Below, one piece after another: positions 1-9,962 of a stretch of DNA of 24,298 nucleotides (position 1 is the first letter of the stretch; each line of letters starts with the position of its first letter). The notes below the pieces were generated by a model. That model did no database searches and was not told the DNA's origin. It saw only the letters and a list, made by a program, of their open reading frames with translations. Source of the DNA: Plakobranchus ocellatus (Eukaryota > Mollusca > Gastropoda > Plakobranchidae); the NCBI GenBank assembly GCA_019648995.1, contig BLXT01005252.1:1630007-1654304 (forward strand), given 5' to 3'. The position numbers and the translations under genes were made by a program.

Positions 1-719
1 GTTTATCTGTAATGTTCTATTTTTAATGAGCAAACAGTTGAATTTTTTTAACGAAAATTCTGAGATATTGTTGTACAAACCAACCTCGGCATTAATAGAG
101 AGAGAAATGGCTGATCCATGACAAAATTACGAACGCTATCGCTTGCTCAATCAACTTTATCAATCCGAGGATCTAGCTCTAATAATAAATTCATTTACTT
201 TTTAAAACTTGTTTTCCTTTTGCACTATAGGAACATGTAAAAACAGAAAGGGGGAAAAAAAGCCTCTCACGAAGAGTTTCGAGTTTTCCAGGAGCAGTAG
301 TGCACAATCAAAATCCCATTAGCATCGTGAAGCGGTACAAATTATCCCTTCATTATTGGAGTAACGAACCATTTACGATGAAAGCTGTGTGATCGCCCAG
401 GCGTTACTGGTGCTTATTATTTTTTTTCTTTTTTCAAAATGAAACCAGTAGTGTTGAACAGAGTTCTTCGATACCCAGGCCACTGATCACGTGTTCAGTG
501 ACTTGGGTCAGAATGAGGCTCGGCTAGAATAAGTGATATATTGAATGAAGTGTTGAAGCTACGACCTAGTGTAGTGTATAGATGCAAACAAAAAAAAAGG
601 CTTTTAACGTTAATTAATTTTTTGTCTTGTGAACTTGTTTCAAAACAAACTTCACTGTGATCTATCAAGCCACTCCATTGGTTAACTGGTGATATATGTC
701 AAGGTTGGTTGTATTGTGT
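1..719. other. AT-rich single-copy flank, no feature seen
   Basis: No open frame of useful length, no recognisable repeat copy and no similarity to the downstream 5.5 kb units was seen. The only local features are short A or T runs, for example near 420-435 and 590-598. It reads as intergenic or intronic DNA. Confidence 0.5.
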
Positions 720-1000
720 AGCCGCTCCATAACAAGATGATCTCAGGCTTTCAGGGCCTCCGTCAGGTCAGGGCGGTAGAACTGAAACCCGAGATAGAAG
801 GGTCATTGCAGATGTACATTGTTTTTTTTGCTGTTTTATTATTTTTTTTTAATTTCCGTGAACAGCAAGTTCAGTGTTGGCTTCTAGGCCTTCACCGTGC
901 CACGGGCTCACTGGCAGTTTGAGCTTGAACATATAGATCTCAGGACGGTATTGCTACCCTTGTGCCACCAAAGACCCTTAAATCATAGCCACAACTACTT
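720..1000. other. GC-richer patch, possible old repeat or exon relic
   Basis: Base composition rises above the flanking AT-rich DNA in two sub-blocks, about 735-815 and 860-985. They are separated by a T-rich stretch at about 820-850. A 61-codon ATG frame runs from 737 to 922 on the plus strand, but its middle is encoded by the T-rich stretch (runs of F and L), so it is probably not a protein. A degenerate interspersed element interrupted by a T tract would also fit. I do not recognise a family. Confidence 0.25.
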
Positions 1001-2245
1001 TGGTTAGTTCTAGTCTCAATAAAGCCATTTCAAACAAGCTATTTTGGTATGCACGGTTGGAATTATTTTCGAGTGAGGTCGAGAAAGTGCGGACTGCTTT
1101 GATTTCTTGTACCTTTCTGTCACCCGTGGTGTCCTGAACAGGAAAGAAGCGACAACCAAAAGAAAAGGCATTAACGAAATGATGATTATTTCAATTGAAA
1201 TTCAGATACAGCATTTCTGAGCCATGCATAGATTAAGGTTCCTACACTGAACTGATGGTAACTGGTATTTCTCGAATGTATCGGTAACGAGCAATAATTA
1301 GAAAATGTTGTTTCTTAATGATTCGATATACAGGGTCAAACCCAATGAAGATCAGGGCAAGAGCCGAATGAGCTTTACAGATAATTGTATTGTTAAAATC
1401 CTTATTTTTTTAAATGTACATTTCAAGTAAAAAGTAATTAAATACGGAACCGTGTTGAATGAAAAAAACCCAACTTATCTTAAGTTTCCGGTTGGCAAGA
1501 CCAATCAACCCACTCTATAGTGATTTCCATCTTTGCTTACATAATGATTGTGCGGAGTTTGATTTGAAGAGCTCATTATTTATGTGAAATGTCATCCATC
1601 CACATGAAATGAGGCGCTTGCTGGCAATTTATCACTACAGTTAGACGGAAGTAGTTGCGGGTTTGGAGCAAAAAAAAAAATGAAGACCCCCCCCCACTCT
1701 TTTTTTTTTAAAGCAATAACTAGAACCTGCTTGCAATCTGCAAAGAATCTCTTTTTTCATTAACTTGAACGTTTACAAAACGTTTAATGTAATATATTTT
1801 TTGTGCAATCTCATTCAAACGATCCTTTTCGTGTGAAAGTGTCCTAGTAGGGACTCGCGAAATGTCTGGCCTGTAGTGCATAGAGGGGAAATGAAATAGC
1901 TGCTAGTTCATTTCAAATGGGTATTTGATTTGTTTAGTGGGCTATGCAGCATTCAATTTTGGCCGGTGATTATATTAAAAGCAACTTTTTTTTTATCGGC
2001 AATATCAACTTGTTTCGTGAATGTACATGTTTTTTTTTTTGTTTTTTTTTTTAAAGAAAAAATGTGTTGCATTTCTACTTTGGCATGGATGATCGAATTT
2101 TGCACTATCAAAATGAATTGTCTGATTATCCATGTTTGGTCCCAGACAACATCGAAATATCTTAGCTAATGCAATTGTGCAACTAATACAAGCTAAATGA
2201 ATATCTTGGTTGACGAGAAGAGAAGAGAAAACCCTAGAGAAGTAA

Positions 2246-2255
<10 letters not shown>
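1001..2255. other. AT-rich non-coding stretch
   Basis: No gene is supported. It contains homopolymer runs (A run near 1671-1680, C run near 1687-1694, T runs near 1700-1709 and 2031-2052). The 79-codon frame at 1930-2169 has T runs translating to F-rich segments and shows no domain signature, so it is not annotated as a gene. Confidence 0.5.

Positions 2256-2322
<67 letters not shown>
2256..2322. repeat. (TA)n microsatellite, 67 bp
   Basis: This is an uninterrupted TA dinucleotide tract directly after a short GTGTG stretch. The tract is self-complementary and can extrude as a hairpin or cruciform. The 60-codon frame across it is an artefact encoding alternating Y and I. Confidence 0.97.
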
Positions 2323-2325
<3 letters not shown>

Positions 2326-3639
2326 TTATAAGACTGATGGTGTCATTTTTACTTCCTGCACAAAACATTCAATCTACACAGAACTTTAGTCAACAGACAA
2401 ATTCCTCGCTGTATGTAACGGAACTATTCTTGTAAAATTGAAGAAAAAAAACCCTCCAAGACTAAAATCGAATACTTTTTATTGAGCATTTAAATTAGGT
2501 ATTATTCGAATATAAAACTGAAATCGATTTAAGCTTCGCAAATGAAAAAAAAAAAGCCAATTTAATTAATAGTGAAAGTCTGACTAGATAGACCTGGCTC
2601 TTCTCTCAGAAGTACGTGTGAGCAGTGAAGAAGCACGCAAACAATTTCCGCCCCAAAAACTAGCCGGCCTTTTCCAAATTCAGATCAGGATTAGCTTCTA
2701 TAGTGATTAACTCGTCTCATTTCCGCAATTTTCAGCCTTTTTAGTTTATGATTTTTGTTATTCCTCGTTTTGAAAATTTTGTTCATGCATCCTTAATGAA
2801 AATCTAGTTTTTTTCCATTATTTATTCCACCTCATGTTTTCCACTCATCCTTCCATTTGGAGGCGCTTATAAATCTTTTCATATCCTACTTGGTTCCTCC
2901 TGATTTTTTTTCTTTCAATGATCTGAAGATAAATTCCTTGCCTAGCTTTATCATATGTTGACCTTTTTTTTTTTTTAAATAATTTTCAGTGAGAACACAA
3001 AGTGTTTGATGTAAGAGTGCCGGAAATTTTCTTTATGGTTCAAGAAACAGTTACTCACGGCGATTAGCCCCAAATTAAAGCACGACGCCTTTTTTTTTTT
3101 TTTTTTTTTTTTACAAAATAAGCTTCCTTTCTTTCTTTGCTTGCCTTTGACTCTTTTGAACTAATTCTATTTCACACAAATTTTCTTCCATGGTAAAAGA
3201 AAGGACAGTCTCTACTGCCTATCCTATCTGGCTTTTCGTGAGAAGATTGGGTCAGCGGGAGCGCACAGCAATACGGCTTTCGCTACGCTTTAAAAACACT
3301 TCAAACGATATCACTTAGGCAACTGATAATCAAATAGAACTGTCAAATTTTAAAAGTGAGAATGAGGAGACATCTACTAATAATGTACATACGTTCTTTT
3401 AAAAATTTCTAAAAGCAAACGAATATCTTTACAGATAACAGCTGAATAGTCGGCTCGGTGTTAGCACAAAACAAGCGACCCGTCTAATGAGCCCTCAAAC
3501 AGCAATGCAAATTTAGTTTACTGGATGTTATAACTTGAATAATGTCGTTTTATATCAATATTAAAATGAAATGCATACGGCAAAGGAAGGTTTGCATTAA
3601 TAGAATTAGCTTGAATAGATCTGCAGCTTTGTGCCAAAC
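2323..3639. other. AT-rich non-coding stretch with a long T run
   Basis: No open frame above about 60 codons or known element is visible. The notable item is an uninterrupted run of 23 T at 3090-3112, preceded by a short GC-richer motif. On the minus strand this is a poly-A run, but no retroposed body, target-site duplication or polyadenylation signal could be confirmed beside it. Confidence 0.45.
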
Positions 3640-3833
3640 ATTTTTCAAGTCTGAATAATAATTTGACAAATCTCTCAGTCATCATCAACAAAGACCTCCC
3701 TCACTTGACTACCCACACATTCAGCCACAAAAGTGAACAAGACCTCAAGGACGCAGAAGACATCACCCACCAGAGATACCGGTGGGGCAGGATGGAAGCA
3801 AGCAAGACTATCAGAAGCAGCCGACACGCCCCC
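3640..3833 (+). other. GC-richer open stretch, possible exon or element relic
   Basis: A 69-codon frame without an internal stop runs from a TGA just before about 3617 to a TAA near 3835. It encodes charged, ordinary-looking protein sequence, including the segment DAEDITHQRYRWGRMEASKT. Composition is clearly less AT-rich than either side, which is unusual in this window. There is no ATG near its beginning; an AG near the TCTGCAG at about 3620 could act as a splice acceptor. I do not recognise the product. Alternatives are a transposon remnant or chance. Confidence 0.25.
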
Positions 3834-4291
3834 TAACGGAAGACATAGATGCGGAAGGTGCTAGATTGAATGGATGGAAAAATATTGTAAAAGTGTGGAA
3901 ACTTATCTCATTTACTTCTTCGAACAAAATTCAACAATTTTTCCCCCGATGAAAACCTGTATACCTGTATACTGTATTTGTCACGACCATTATTTTCCTG
4001 ATGAAGCCTTGTTGAGACGGAGCATCTTAGCACAATCATACTCTGTACCGTTTGAATTTGATTTAATAAGTTTTAAGGTAGCGGCTGCATCATTTGTTAA
4101 ACCTTTATTTCATTTCCTTCTACCACCGCAGCCTCTTCAAGATCTATAAGTTTCCGGCAATGCTATAGCTTGTTTAGTTCTCTTACTTTCCCTGGAACTC
4201 TTGTGTTAGCATGATTTTCAATATTTTTTAAAATATCGAAACAGTTTGAAACTCCAATGAATATGTTAAATTGTCGAACAGTTTTCTTGTG

Positions 4292-4468
4292 TCACGGTGG
4301 TATTTGCCTTTCTTTTGACGACATGATTTCACAGAGACTGTTACGCTCGCCTGTGCTAATGATGTGCTCAGCCTTATCGCGGCAGACTTTGCCTGCCATC
4401 AACAACAGAACCATTGGGTGATAAATGGAATCATGAAGAAACCACAAGCGAAATACTGAACAGGTTAA
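4292..4468 (-). other. Conserved block alpha in C1
   Basis: This segment stays very similar in all four copies; the central part around GTGCTAATGATGTGCTC (about 4354-4370) is invariant. On the minus strand it is open for 58 codons ending in TGA, including the segments FLHDSIYHPMV and MAGKVCRDKAEHIISTGE. Between copies most differences in this frame change the amino acid, so the conservation is not obviously of a protein. A regulatory element or structured RNA is an equal possibility. Confidence 0.4.
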
Positions 4469-4784
4469 TTATTGCAGTGTTTCACATGAGCTGCACAGAA
4501 AATAAAATAAAAAAAAAACCCAATCTTCTCAGAAGTTAGACTCTCTGTTGTTGTTTAAGTTCGATTTTGCATAAAGCTGGTTCTAACGTGAATCATAAAG
4601 TTGCTCAACGAAAATTATTTTGTGTGTATAAAAAAAAAAACCTTCTCTTTCCCTTTCTCAAACCTCTCTGATGTTATCTTTTTACGCTATCACAAATGAC
4701 AAAACTGTAATAAAGTATGACATAATCTAAAAGCTTTTAGCTCGTTTTTTTTGCTAAAGGAAATAAATAAGGAGCCTTGGAAAA

Positions 4785-4790
4785 ACTCGG
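4785..4790. other. Indel junction: about 120 bp absent from C1
   Basis: C2 (about 10259-10376), C3 (about 12342-12460) and C4 (about 17880-18000) all have a segment containing AAACGGAGTTT-like and CATAA-like motifs between a shared AAATAAATAAG motif and the following block. C1 jumps directly from GGAAAAACTC to GACTAGGCAGTTTGACAATG. A deletion in C1 is the simplest reading. Confidence 0.7.
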
Positions 4791-5859
4791 ACTAGGCAGT
4801 TTGACAATGTCTGTCAGAATTGATGTACATTGGTTTTTATTGTGTTTTCTAAATGAGAAAGAATGAGAATGCAGAATGCCAAAGCCTTGCTACAATAGAA
4901 AGTCTATTACTTCATAAAATAACGTTAGTGCTGGAACTTGTACAAATGAAGGATGAATCGTGAAAAGATCTTGAATAAGTCAGGCATGTTGTGATCCAAA
5001 CAAAACGATCCTCAGACTGTTTTAGATTCTATTTCAGCATTAAATAATTATATCGATTTATTATTGGCATTATAAAGGTATCGATACTAAGGATGTTTTT
5101 GTCTCCTTTGAATCCGGCTACAAATCTTTCTGTTGCCTCTAAATAAAAAAATGACAAGAACCTTCATCTTCTTTTTAAAATTCTTGAGAAGATGAACAAT
5201 TTCAAATTTGCTAAAAGGAAAAATTGAACGCCTAAGACTCCTCTATATTACAGAAAAGTTAAAGATACAACATTTTTTTTATGTTCAAAATCAAAACAAG
5301 ATTAGCTATATTCACACGATGATTTTGTGTGTCAGAGAGCTGGCACTATTATGGAGATATCAGGTCCAATGGCATGCGTTCAGCTGATGGACAGAGGGGC
5401 CCGGCACATCCGAGATTTATACAACGATTGCCTTTCCCACAAGAGCCTCACTAATATTACGATGGTCTACAGACACACAAGAAGAGACCTAGCGAATAAA
5501 CGTAGCTGTTTTCTTTCTGGAGCAATAATTAACCTTTAGAAAGTCAGAAGCTTACGAAACACCACAATTTGTATACACAGCTTTTTACGAGGAACGCACG
5601 TATCTTTTGGTTGGTCCGCTACCCATGGAACTCTTGTAAATACAAGAACGTGTTCCCGTTTGAACGACAAGTAATAGCAACAGTCACTCACGGTTTGGAG
5701 GTCTTTTATCATCGTAGATTTCGAGTGTGCGTGTTTGTGAGAGACTGAGGAAGTAAAAGAGGTGGAGTTGGGAAAATCTTTCAGTTAATAAACTTAGCTT
5801 TATATCTATTACTTTCCACGAGTGAGTATTCGGTCAAAGATTATAACACACATGACAGA

Positions 5860-6370
5860 TCAATGGAGAAGATCTGAAAGGTTCAGTGTTTAGCAGTTGG
5901 TAGATCGTTCACTCAAAACAAATGCAAGAAGGTTCCTCACGAAAGAGAAATCACAGTGATAGTCGATTCCCTTCCTATCAGACGATACTCCTCTCCATGT
6001 CCTCCAGCATCCTTTTTTTCTGTCTTTTGCCAATGCCGCTCTGTCTCTGCATTAGATCCTACTGGAACTTAAGGGTATTTAAAATACTGTCGCTAAGAGA
6101 GATAGATTTCCGAATCCCATGGAATTATCCAGAACTTTTTCTCCTATAACTGTGTTATTCAATCTCTGAGTAGACACGATGAGTAAATGTCTCTATCTCT
6201 CAGACATTCGCCAGCGCCTCTACACTAGGTGTCGAATATATTCAAGAAACTCCGAACATTTTACATCAAACCAGCATTCATCTAAGATGATTATGAAAAC
6301 AGTTCTCATCTGTTTACCATTCACTTCTTTTTCCCGCCATAATTTCTTGTTTCTGAGGCCTTCGTGTTTA
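5860..6370. other. Conserved block beta in C1
   Basis: Block beta has two parts. In part 1 (about 5900-6070) a plus-strand frame reads KVPHERE..VDSLPIRRYSSPCPP in C1. In part 2 (about 6150-6370) open frames overlap on both strands. On the plus strand an ATG frame at 6179-6475 contains YSRNSEHFTSNQHSSKM. The minus-strand frame has an in-frame stop in C1. C1 lacks 12 bp after its ATG relative to C2-C4, which keeps both frames in register. No family is recognised. Confidence 0.35.
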
Positions 6371-6538
6371 CATAAACTTGTTTCAATTTCTACCAATTAT
6401 GCGCCAATCTGCGAGTTTCTCGACGTTTTTTTTCTGCTTGGTTCTCATTTTTCTTCACTGCGAAAATACACTTAAGTGCATCGAACTATATTAACATTTA
6501 ATATACTATAAACACTTCTAGTCGCATGGTCGAAAAAC

Positions 6539-6566
6539 ATTGATACATTGATACATTAGATACATT
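6539..6566 (+). repeat. Short TTGATACAT expansion in C1
   Basis: There are three imperfect tandem copies of a GATACATT-type octamer or nonamer, where C3 and C4 each have one. It is a small slippage event private to C1. Confidence 0.75.
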
Positions 6567-6609
6567 ACTGGGTCGCATTTGAATACATACAGTAGAAACA
6601 AACAAACAG

Positions 6610-6631
6610 ACACACACACACACACACACAA
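6610..6631. repeat. (CA)n microsatellite in C1
   Basis: There are about eleven AC repeats. The orthologous place is (AC)8 in C3 at 14264-14279 and only broken ACAC/ACGC in C4 near 19785-19800, so the array copies have different microsatellite lengths. Confidence 0.95.
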
Positions 6632-7403
6632 ATGCCAAAACAATATTATAAAAACAAAGGGGGGACAATACAATGTGTACTATGTTAATCATTCGCCCTT
6701 GAATTCTTCAGTGAAAAAAAATGTTTGAGCTGGCTGATGTGCCCTGCGCTAGAACTTCTTCTTTTCCCGTTCTGAGCCTTTTCACGACCCCCAAACTTAT
6801 CCATTTATCTGCAGAAATTTAACAGTTTCCTCTCATGTAAGATTGAATGAAGGAAACTTAGCGCAATGGTGAGAAACAGCTGAAGGACAATATTTGGTAG
6901 ATTGTTCCAAAGGGCTCATAAAAAAATTCTTGTTTGCTGAATTTCAAGAGCAAAATCCTTGATTTTAGTTTTGGTATCAAAGCAAAATTGCCTACGACAA
7001 TGTCAAGACACATGTGTTCGTTAGCCATAACTTAAGAAAAAAGCAGGATTAAATAAGAACAAGTAACAATTTTAAATATTTTTTTTCAATTTGGAGTAGA
7101 TTTTGGAGGATTTTATGAGTTTTTTTATCAGGAAAATTTGTTTCAGAAATATAAGCATGATTTCCTGTTCATTTGAACAGATAAGGTGCTTACGCGATTT
7201 CGCTTTTAAATGAAGAAAAAAATGCCAGAATACAAACAAGTACCAAACGAAGTTTGTTATTAAATTGCAACTTTCTTTATTGGGATCGATAGTGTATATA
7301 AAATCCTTGCTCTTTTCGTGCTTTCGAACAAACAGCAGTTTCAAAAACAGCATCAATTTCAGGATTTTCCCGTTAGAATCTTCCTGCTAAGCTTCACTCT
7401 GAA

Positions 7404-7531
7404 CTATAACCTTGATACTCCTTTTCAGGACTAGTATTTCTTTCTCCTTATCAAGATTTATAAATGAGCAAATTGGACTCAATTGTTTCAGACAAAAATA
7501 CTAGTCCTGAAAAAGAGTATCAAGGTTATAG
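7404..7531. repeat. Foldback: 36 bp inverted repeat private to C1
   Basis: The left arm at 7404-7439 begins CTATAACCTTGATACTC. The right arm at 7496-7531 is its reverse complement with a single mismatch, separated by 56 bp. A direct repeat around GGACTCAATTGTT (about 7475 and 7536) flanks the right arm. C3 and C4 have only the left-arm sequence in diverged form, so the right arm is an inverted templated insertion specific to C1. Confidence 0.93.
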
Positions 7532-7903
7532 AATAGGACTCAATTGTTCCAGACAAATATGTAGTTTTTAATACAACAACCATAACAACTCTTATTTTAT
7601 GTCCTCGGTCCAGACATGACCAACGTTAGTCAATGTCACAACGAAAACTGAGGCATCGGATGAAATGAGAAACAGTTACGAGGATAGAGCATTTTAGCTT
7701 CACTTTCTACCCACAATTTTTAAAGTAAAAGTTCAGTTTTTCAAATGCAGCCAAACATGATGATATTCAAACCATCAAGTATTTGCTGTGTCAAAAGAGA
7801 GCGAAACTGAGAGCCTATGGTTTATCCTGCCTAAAGCAGAACACTAGCTAAAGTAATGGAACAGGCTTAAAACAGGAAAGGATTTTGAGGTGAGATTTTT
7901 TTT

Positions 7904-8165
7904 CACGTTACTTTGATCGAAGTGAACCTTTGTTATTTGTCGACAGAAGTCTCGACTGCAGACCAGAATTGCAATAAGCATAGAAAGATAACTTGTAAAA
8001 CCATAGGGATGTCTCGCCAAAAAGAGTGCTGTCTTAGGCAAGAGCATCGTGAATAAATTTTGTTACATGAACTGTGATCTAATTTCTATATTTTTGCAAA
8101 CTTTAAACAAACTTAAAACCTCCCATTAGGCTTTTATATTAAAGATTCTAGAGTTGATACCTCAA
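7904..8165 (-). other. Conserved block gamma in C1
   Basis: The motif ACCATAGGGATGTCTCGCC and its surroundings are nearly unchanged in C1, C3 and C4. On the minus strand C1 has a 67-codon ATG frame at 7844-8047 beginning MLLPKTALFLARHPYGFT. A second near-invariant patch follows at about 8115-8162 (AAACCTCCCATTAGGC). The function is unknown. Confidence 0.38.
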
Positions 8166-8695
8166 AGAAATCCTTACTCAACTACAGACTCACTCAACAA
8201 TTTTTTACTCTTTTTTTTGTGTTTCACTATGTACTGTGAACTGCTTTGGAAATGATGCAAAGTAGCTGTTGTCTTTTTTTTTTTTTTGGCTTACATATCA
8301 AAAGAATTAAAAAAAAAACGCTTAGGATTAAGGAAACCTTTCATTTTTTCAACATATTTGTATTTCTTGAAAAAAAAAACCATATTGTGATATAAAACTA
8401 TTTTTAATTTTTTTTTCTTTGAAATATGAACAACACAGTCATGATATCACAATAATGCAAAAATAGTTGTTTTTTTAAGGGGAAAACAAATTCTGAAGTT
8501 GACAGATTCCCATTTATGTTTGCTAGCTCTAAGTAATCTCAAGTTATTTCCTAGGGGTGGAAACACAAAACTAATTCTTTTATATCAGCTCTACTGAAAA
8601 TAAAATCAGAAAACGTTTGGGGTTTTTTTGTCCTGAAAACTTTTTGCTCTCCACTGTTGTTTGCCAAAAAACTCCAAGCAACAACAAAATAAAAT

Positions 8696-8880
8696 CATTT
8701 CGAGGAAACAGATCACCATACACATCTGAGCAAGGAAGACAAAGGGCTATTATCAGTTCCTGTCTCACCTTAATCCCAATAAAAGCACTTTGTAATGAGC
8801 TCTGTGCGTGCTGAGGCACATTTATAGCCATATTAATGATGCAACGGATCCGCAAAAAAGATTCAAGTCATATACAGGAG
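8696..8880. promoter_or_regulatory. Conserved block delta in C1, altered TATA box
   Basis: These 185 bp differ at only a few positions from C3 and C4 while the flanks diverge strongly. At 8778 the first base of the TATAAAAG box of C3 and C4 is A. This turns it into AATAAAAG, which is also a polyadenylation-signal hexamer on the plus strand. Open frames exist on both strands (plus FRGNRSPYTSEQGRQRAIIS; minus MRIRCIINMAINVPQHAQSS). Among the copies the differences give equal silent and replacement counts in the two frames, so neither is favoured. Confidence 0.35.
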
Positions 8881-8902
8881 TGGGAAAAAATTATGCTCTT
8901 CC

Positions 8903-8922
8903 AAAAAAAAAAAAAAAAAAAA
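8903..8922. repeat. Poly-A run in C1
   Basis: This is a 20 bp uninterrupted A run just after block delta. C3 and C4 have shorter A runs at the same place, so it is length variation within the unit and not a retroposon tail. Confidence 0.9.
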
Positions 8923-8972
8923 GACTTTATTAAAAAAAAAGAAGATTTAGAAGAAAAGAAAGATTTTTTTTA

Positions 8973-9130
8973 AACGGAAATTGTCGTGAAGGTGAGTAAA
9001 AAAGGGTGAGCTAAGGAAGACAAAAGCAGATAGATATCACGAAGCAGGATGTCCAACGTTATGTGATTTTTACATTTGCATACCTGATGTCTGAGGGAGA
9101 AGGAGATGTGACCTTAACCTTCGTGAGTTC
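8973..9130. other. Conserved block epsilon in C1
   Basis: This is a near-invariant stretch of about 150 bp. On the plus strand, AAG followed by GTGAGT at 8992-8997 matches a consensus splice donor, about 190 bp after the delta block box position. An ATTTGCAT octamer (POU-factor consensus) lies at 9074-9081. On the minus strand a CTCCTTCTCCCTCAG acceptor-like motif sits at about 9090-9104. C1 carries extra bases after the donor (GGGTGAGC versus GTGAGC), which shift a minus-strand frame that is open in C4. Confidence 0.35.
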
Positions 9131-9269
9131 TCTGTACTAGAATGCGCTGAAAGAGAATGTCAAAAAAACAAAACAAAACATTTCGCTCATAGGAAGAAAC
9201 TCAAAAAGTCTCTCTTTATCAACATTACGAAAGAAAATGTTTCTTGTGATACATATAACGGTGTACGTG

Positions 9270-9361
9270 GGAAAGAGAGACAGAAGAGAGAAAGATAGAG
9301 AGAAGCGGGAAGGATACATACAGAGAAAAGGAGAGCGAGAGAAAAGGAGAGAAAGAAAAAT

Positions 9362-9401
<40 letters not shown>

Positions 9402-9475
9402 CAGAGAGAGACTAATAGAAAAGAGAGATAGGGAATGAAAGGTAGAGAAGATTGAAAATAGAGAGAGGGGCATAA
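9270..9475. repeat. Purine-only GA tract at the end of C1
   Basis: This is a strand-asymmetric purine stretch centred on (GA)n at 9362-9410, with GAC interruptions. Mirror-symmetric GA DNA of this kind can adopt triplex structure. The long frames across it (plus REREK-rich, minus SLSLSL-rich) are low-complexity artefacts. Confidence 0.93.
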
Positions 9476-9789
9476 AGCTAACACACAAATCCACGGAACA
9501 TAAGAGAACATAAAGATAGCATTCAGATTAAGAAAATTGATTGTCTGAATTTGATTAGATATGTTATATTTTAGCGGTGTTATTATTTAAATTTATTTCA
9601 TTTCCTTCTACCACCACAGACCCTTCCAGATCTATAAGTGTCCAGGAAAACTGTTACTTGTTTATTTCGCTAACTTTTACTGAAGACGTAATGGAACTCT
9701 TGAGTTAAAATGTTTTCCAATGTTTCTTGACTATTGAAAGAGCTAGAAGGCCCATTAAACATTTTTGATTGTCGAACAGTTTTCTTGTT

Positions 9790-9962
9790 TTACGGTGGAA
9801 TTTGCCTTTCTTTTAACGACATGATTTCACAGAGATTGTTATGCTCGCCTGTGCTAATGATGTGCTCAGCCTTATCGCGGCAGACTTTGCCTGCCATCAA
9901 AAACTGAACCATTGGGTGATAAATGGACTCATGAAGAAACCACAAGCAAAATACTGAACAGA
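9790..9962 (-). other. Conserved block alpha in C2
   Basis: This has the same minus-strand open frame as in C1, ending in TAA. Relative to C1, replacements include D to E in the FLHDS segment and L to Q and F just before the internal MAGK. The invariant GTGCTAATGATGTGCTC core is retained. Confidence 0.4.

Larger units (their letters stand above)
4051..9543 (+). repeat. Tandem 5.5 kb unit, copy C1
   Basis: This is the first full copy of the array. Its start aligns with the starts of C2 and C4 (shared TGAATTTGATT motif followed by the TTCCTTCTACCACC motif about 60 bp on). Its end aligns with C3 and C4 (GA tract, then a motif with ACATAAGAG and GCATT-AGATT). C1 lacks about 120 bp near 4785-4790 that C2, C3 and C4 have, and it carries a private foldback at 7404-7531. 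From about 5040 to 5920 it is nearly identical to C3. The plus strand is arbitrary; no transcription direction is established. Confidence 0.93.

Noticed and set aside
2253..2435. 60-codon frame with a YIYIYI run
   Set aside because: It is the translation of the TA microsatellite.
3090..3112. Poly-A tail of a retroposon (minus strand)
   Set aside because: No element body, polyadenylation signal or target-site duplication could be found next to the T run.
3874..4149. 91-codon plus-strand frame
   Set aside because: It crosses the left array boundary, so half of it is unit sequence. The corresponding part of the other copies does not keep the frame.
7072..7356. 94-codon minus-strand frame in C1
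   Set aside because: It is K/F/L-rich from AT-rich DNA, and the aligned regions of C3 and C4 carry indels that break it.
9137..9511. 124-codon and 89-codon minus-strand frames and a 64-codon plus frame over the GA tract
   Set aside because: They are S/L-rich or R/E/K-rich only because of the (GA)n repeat; no complex sequence or homologous frame is kept across copies.
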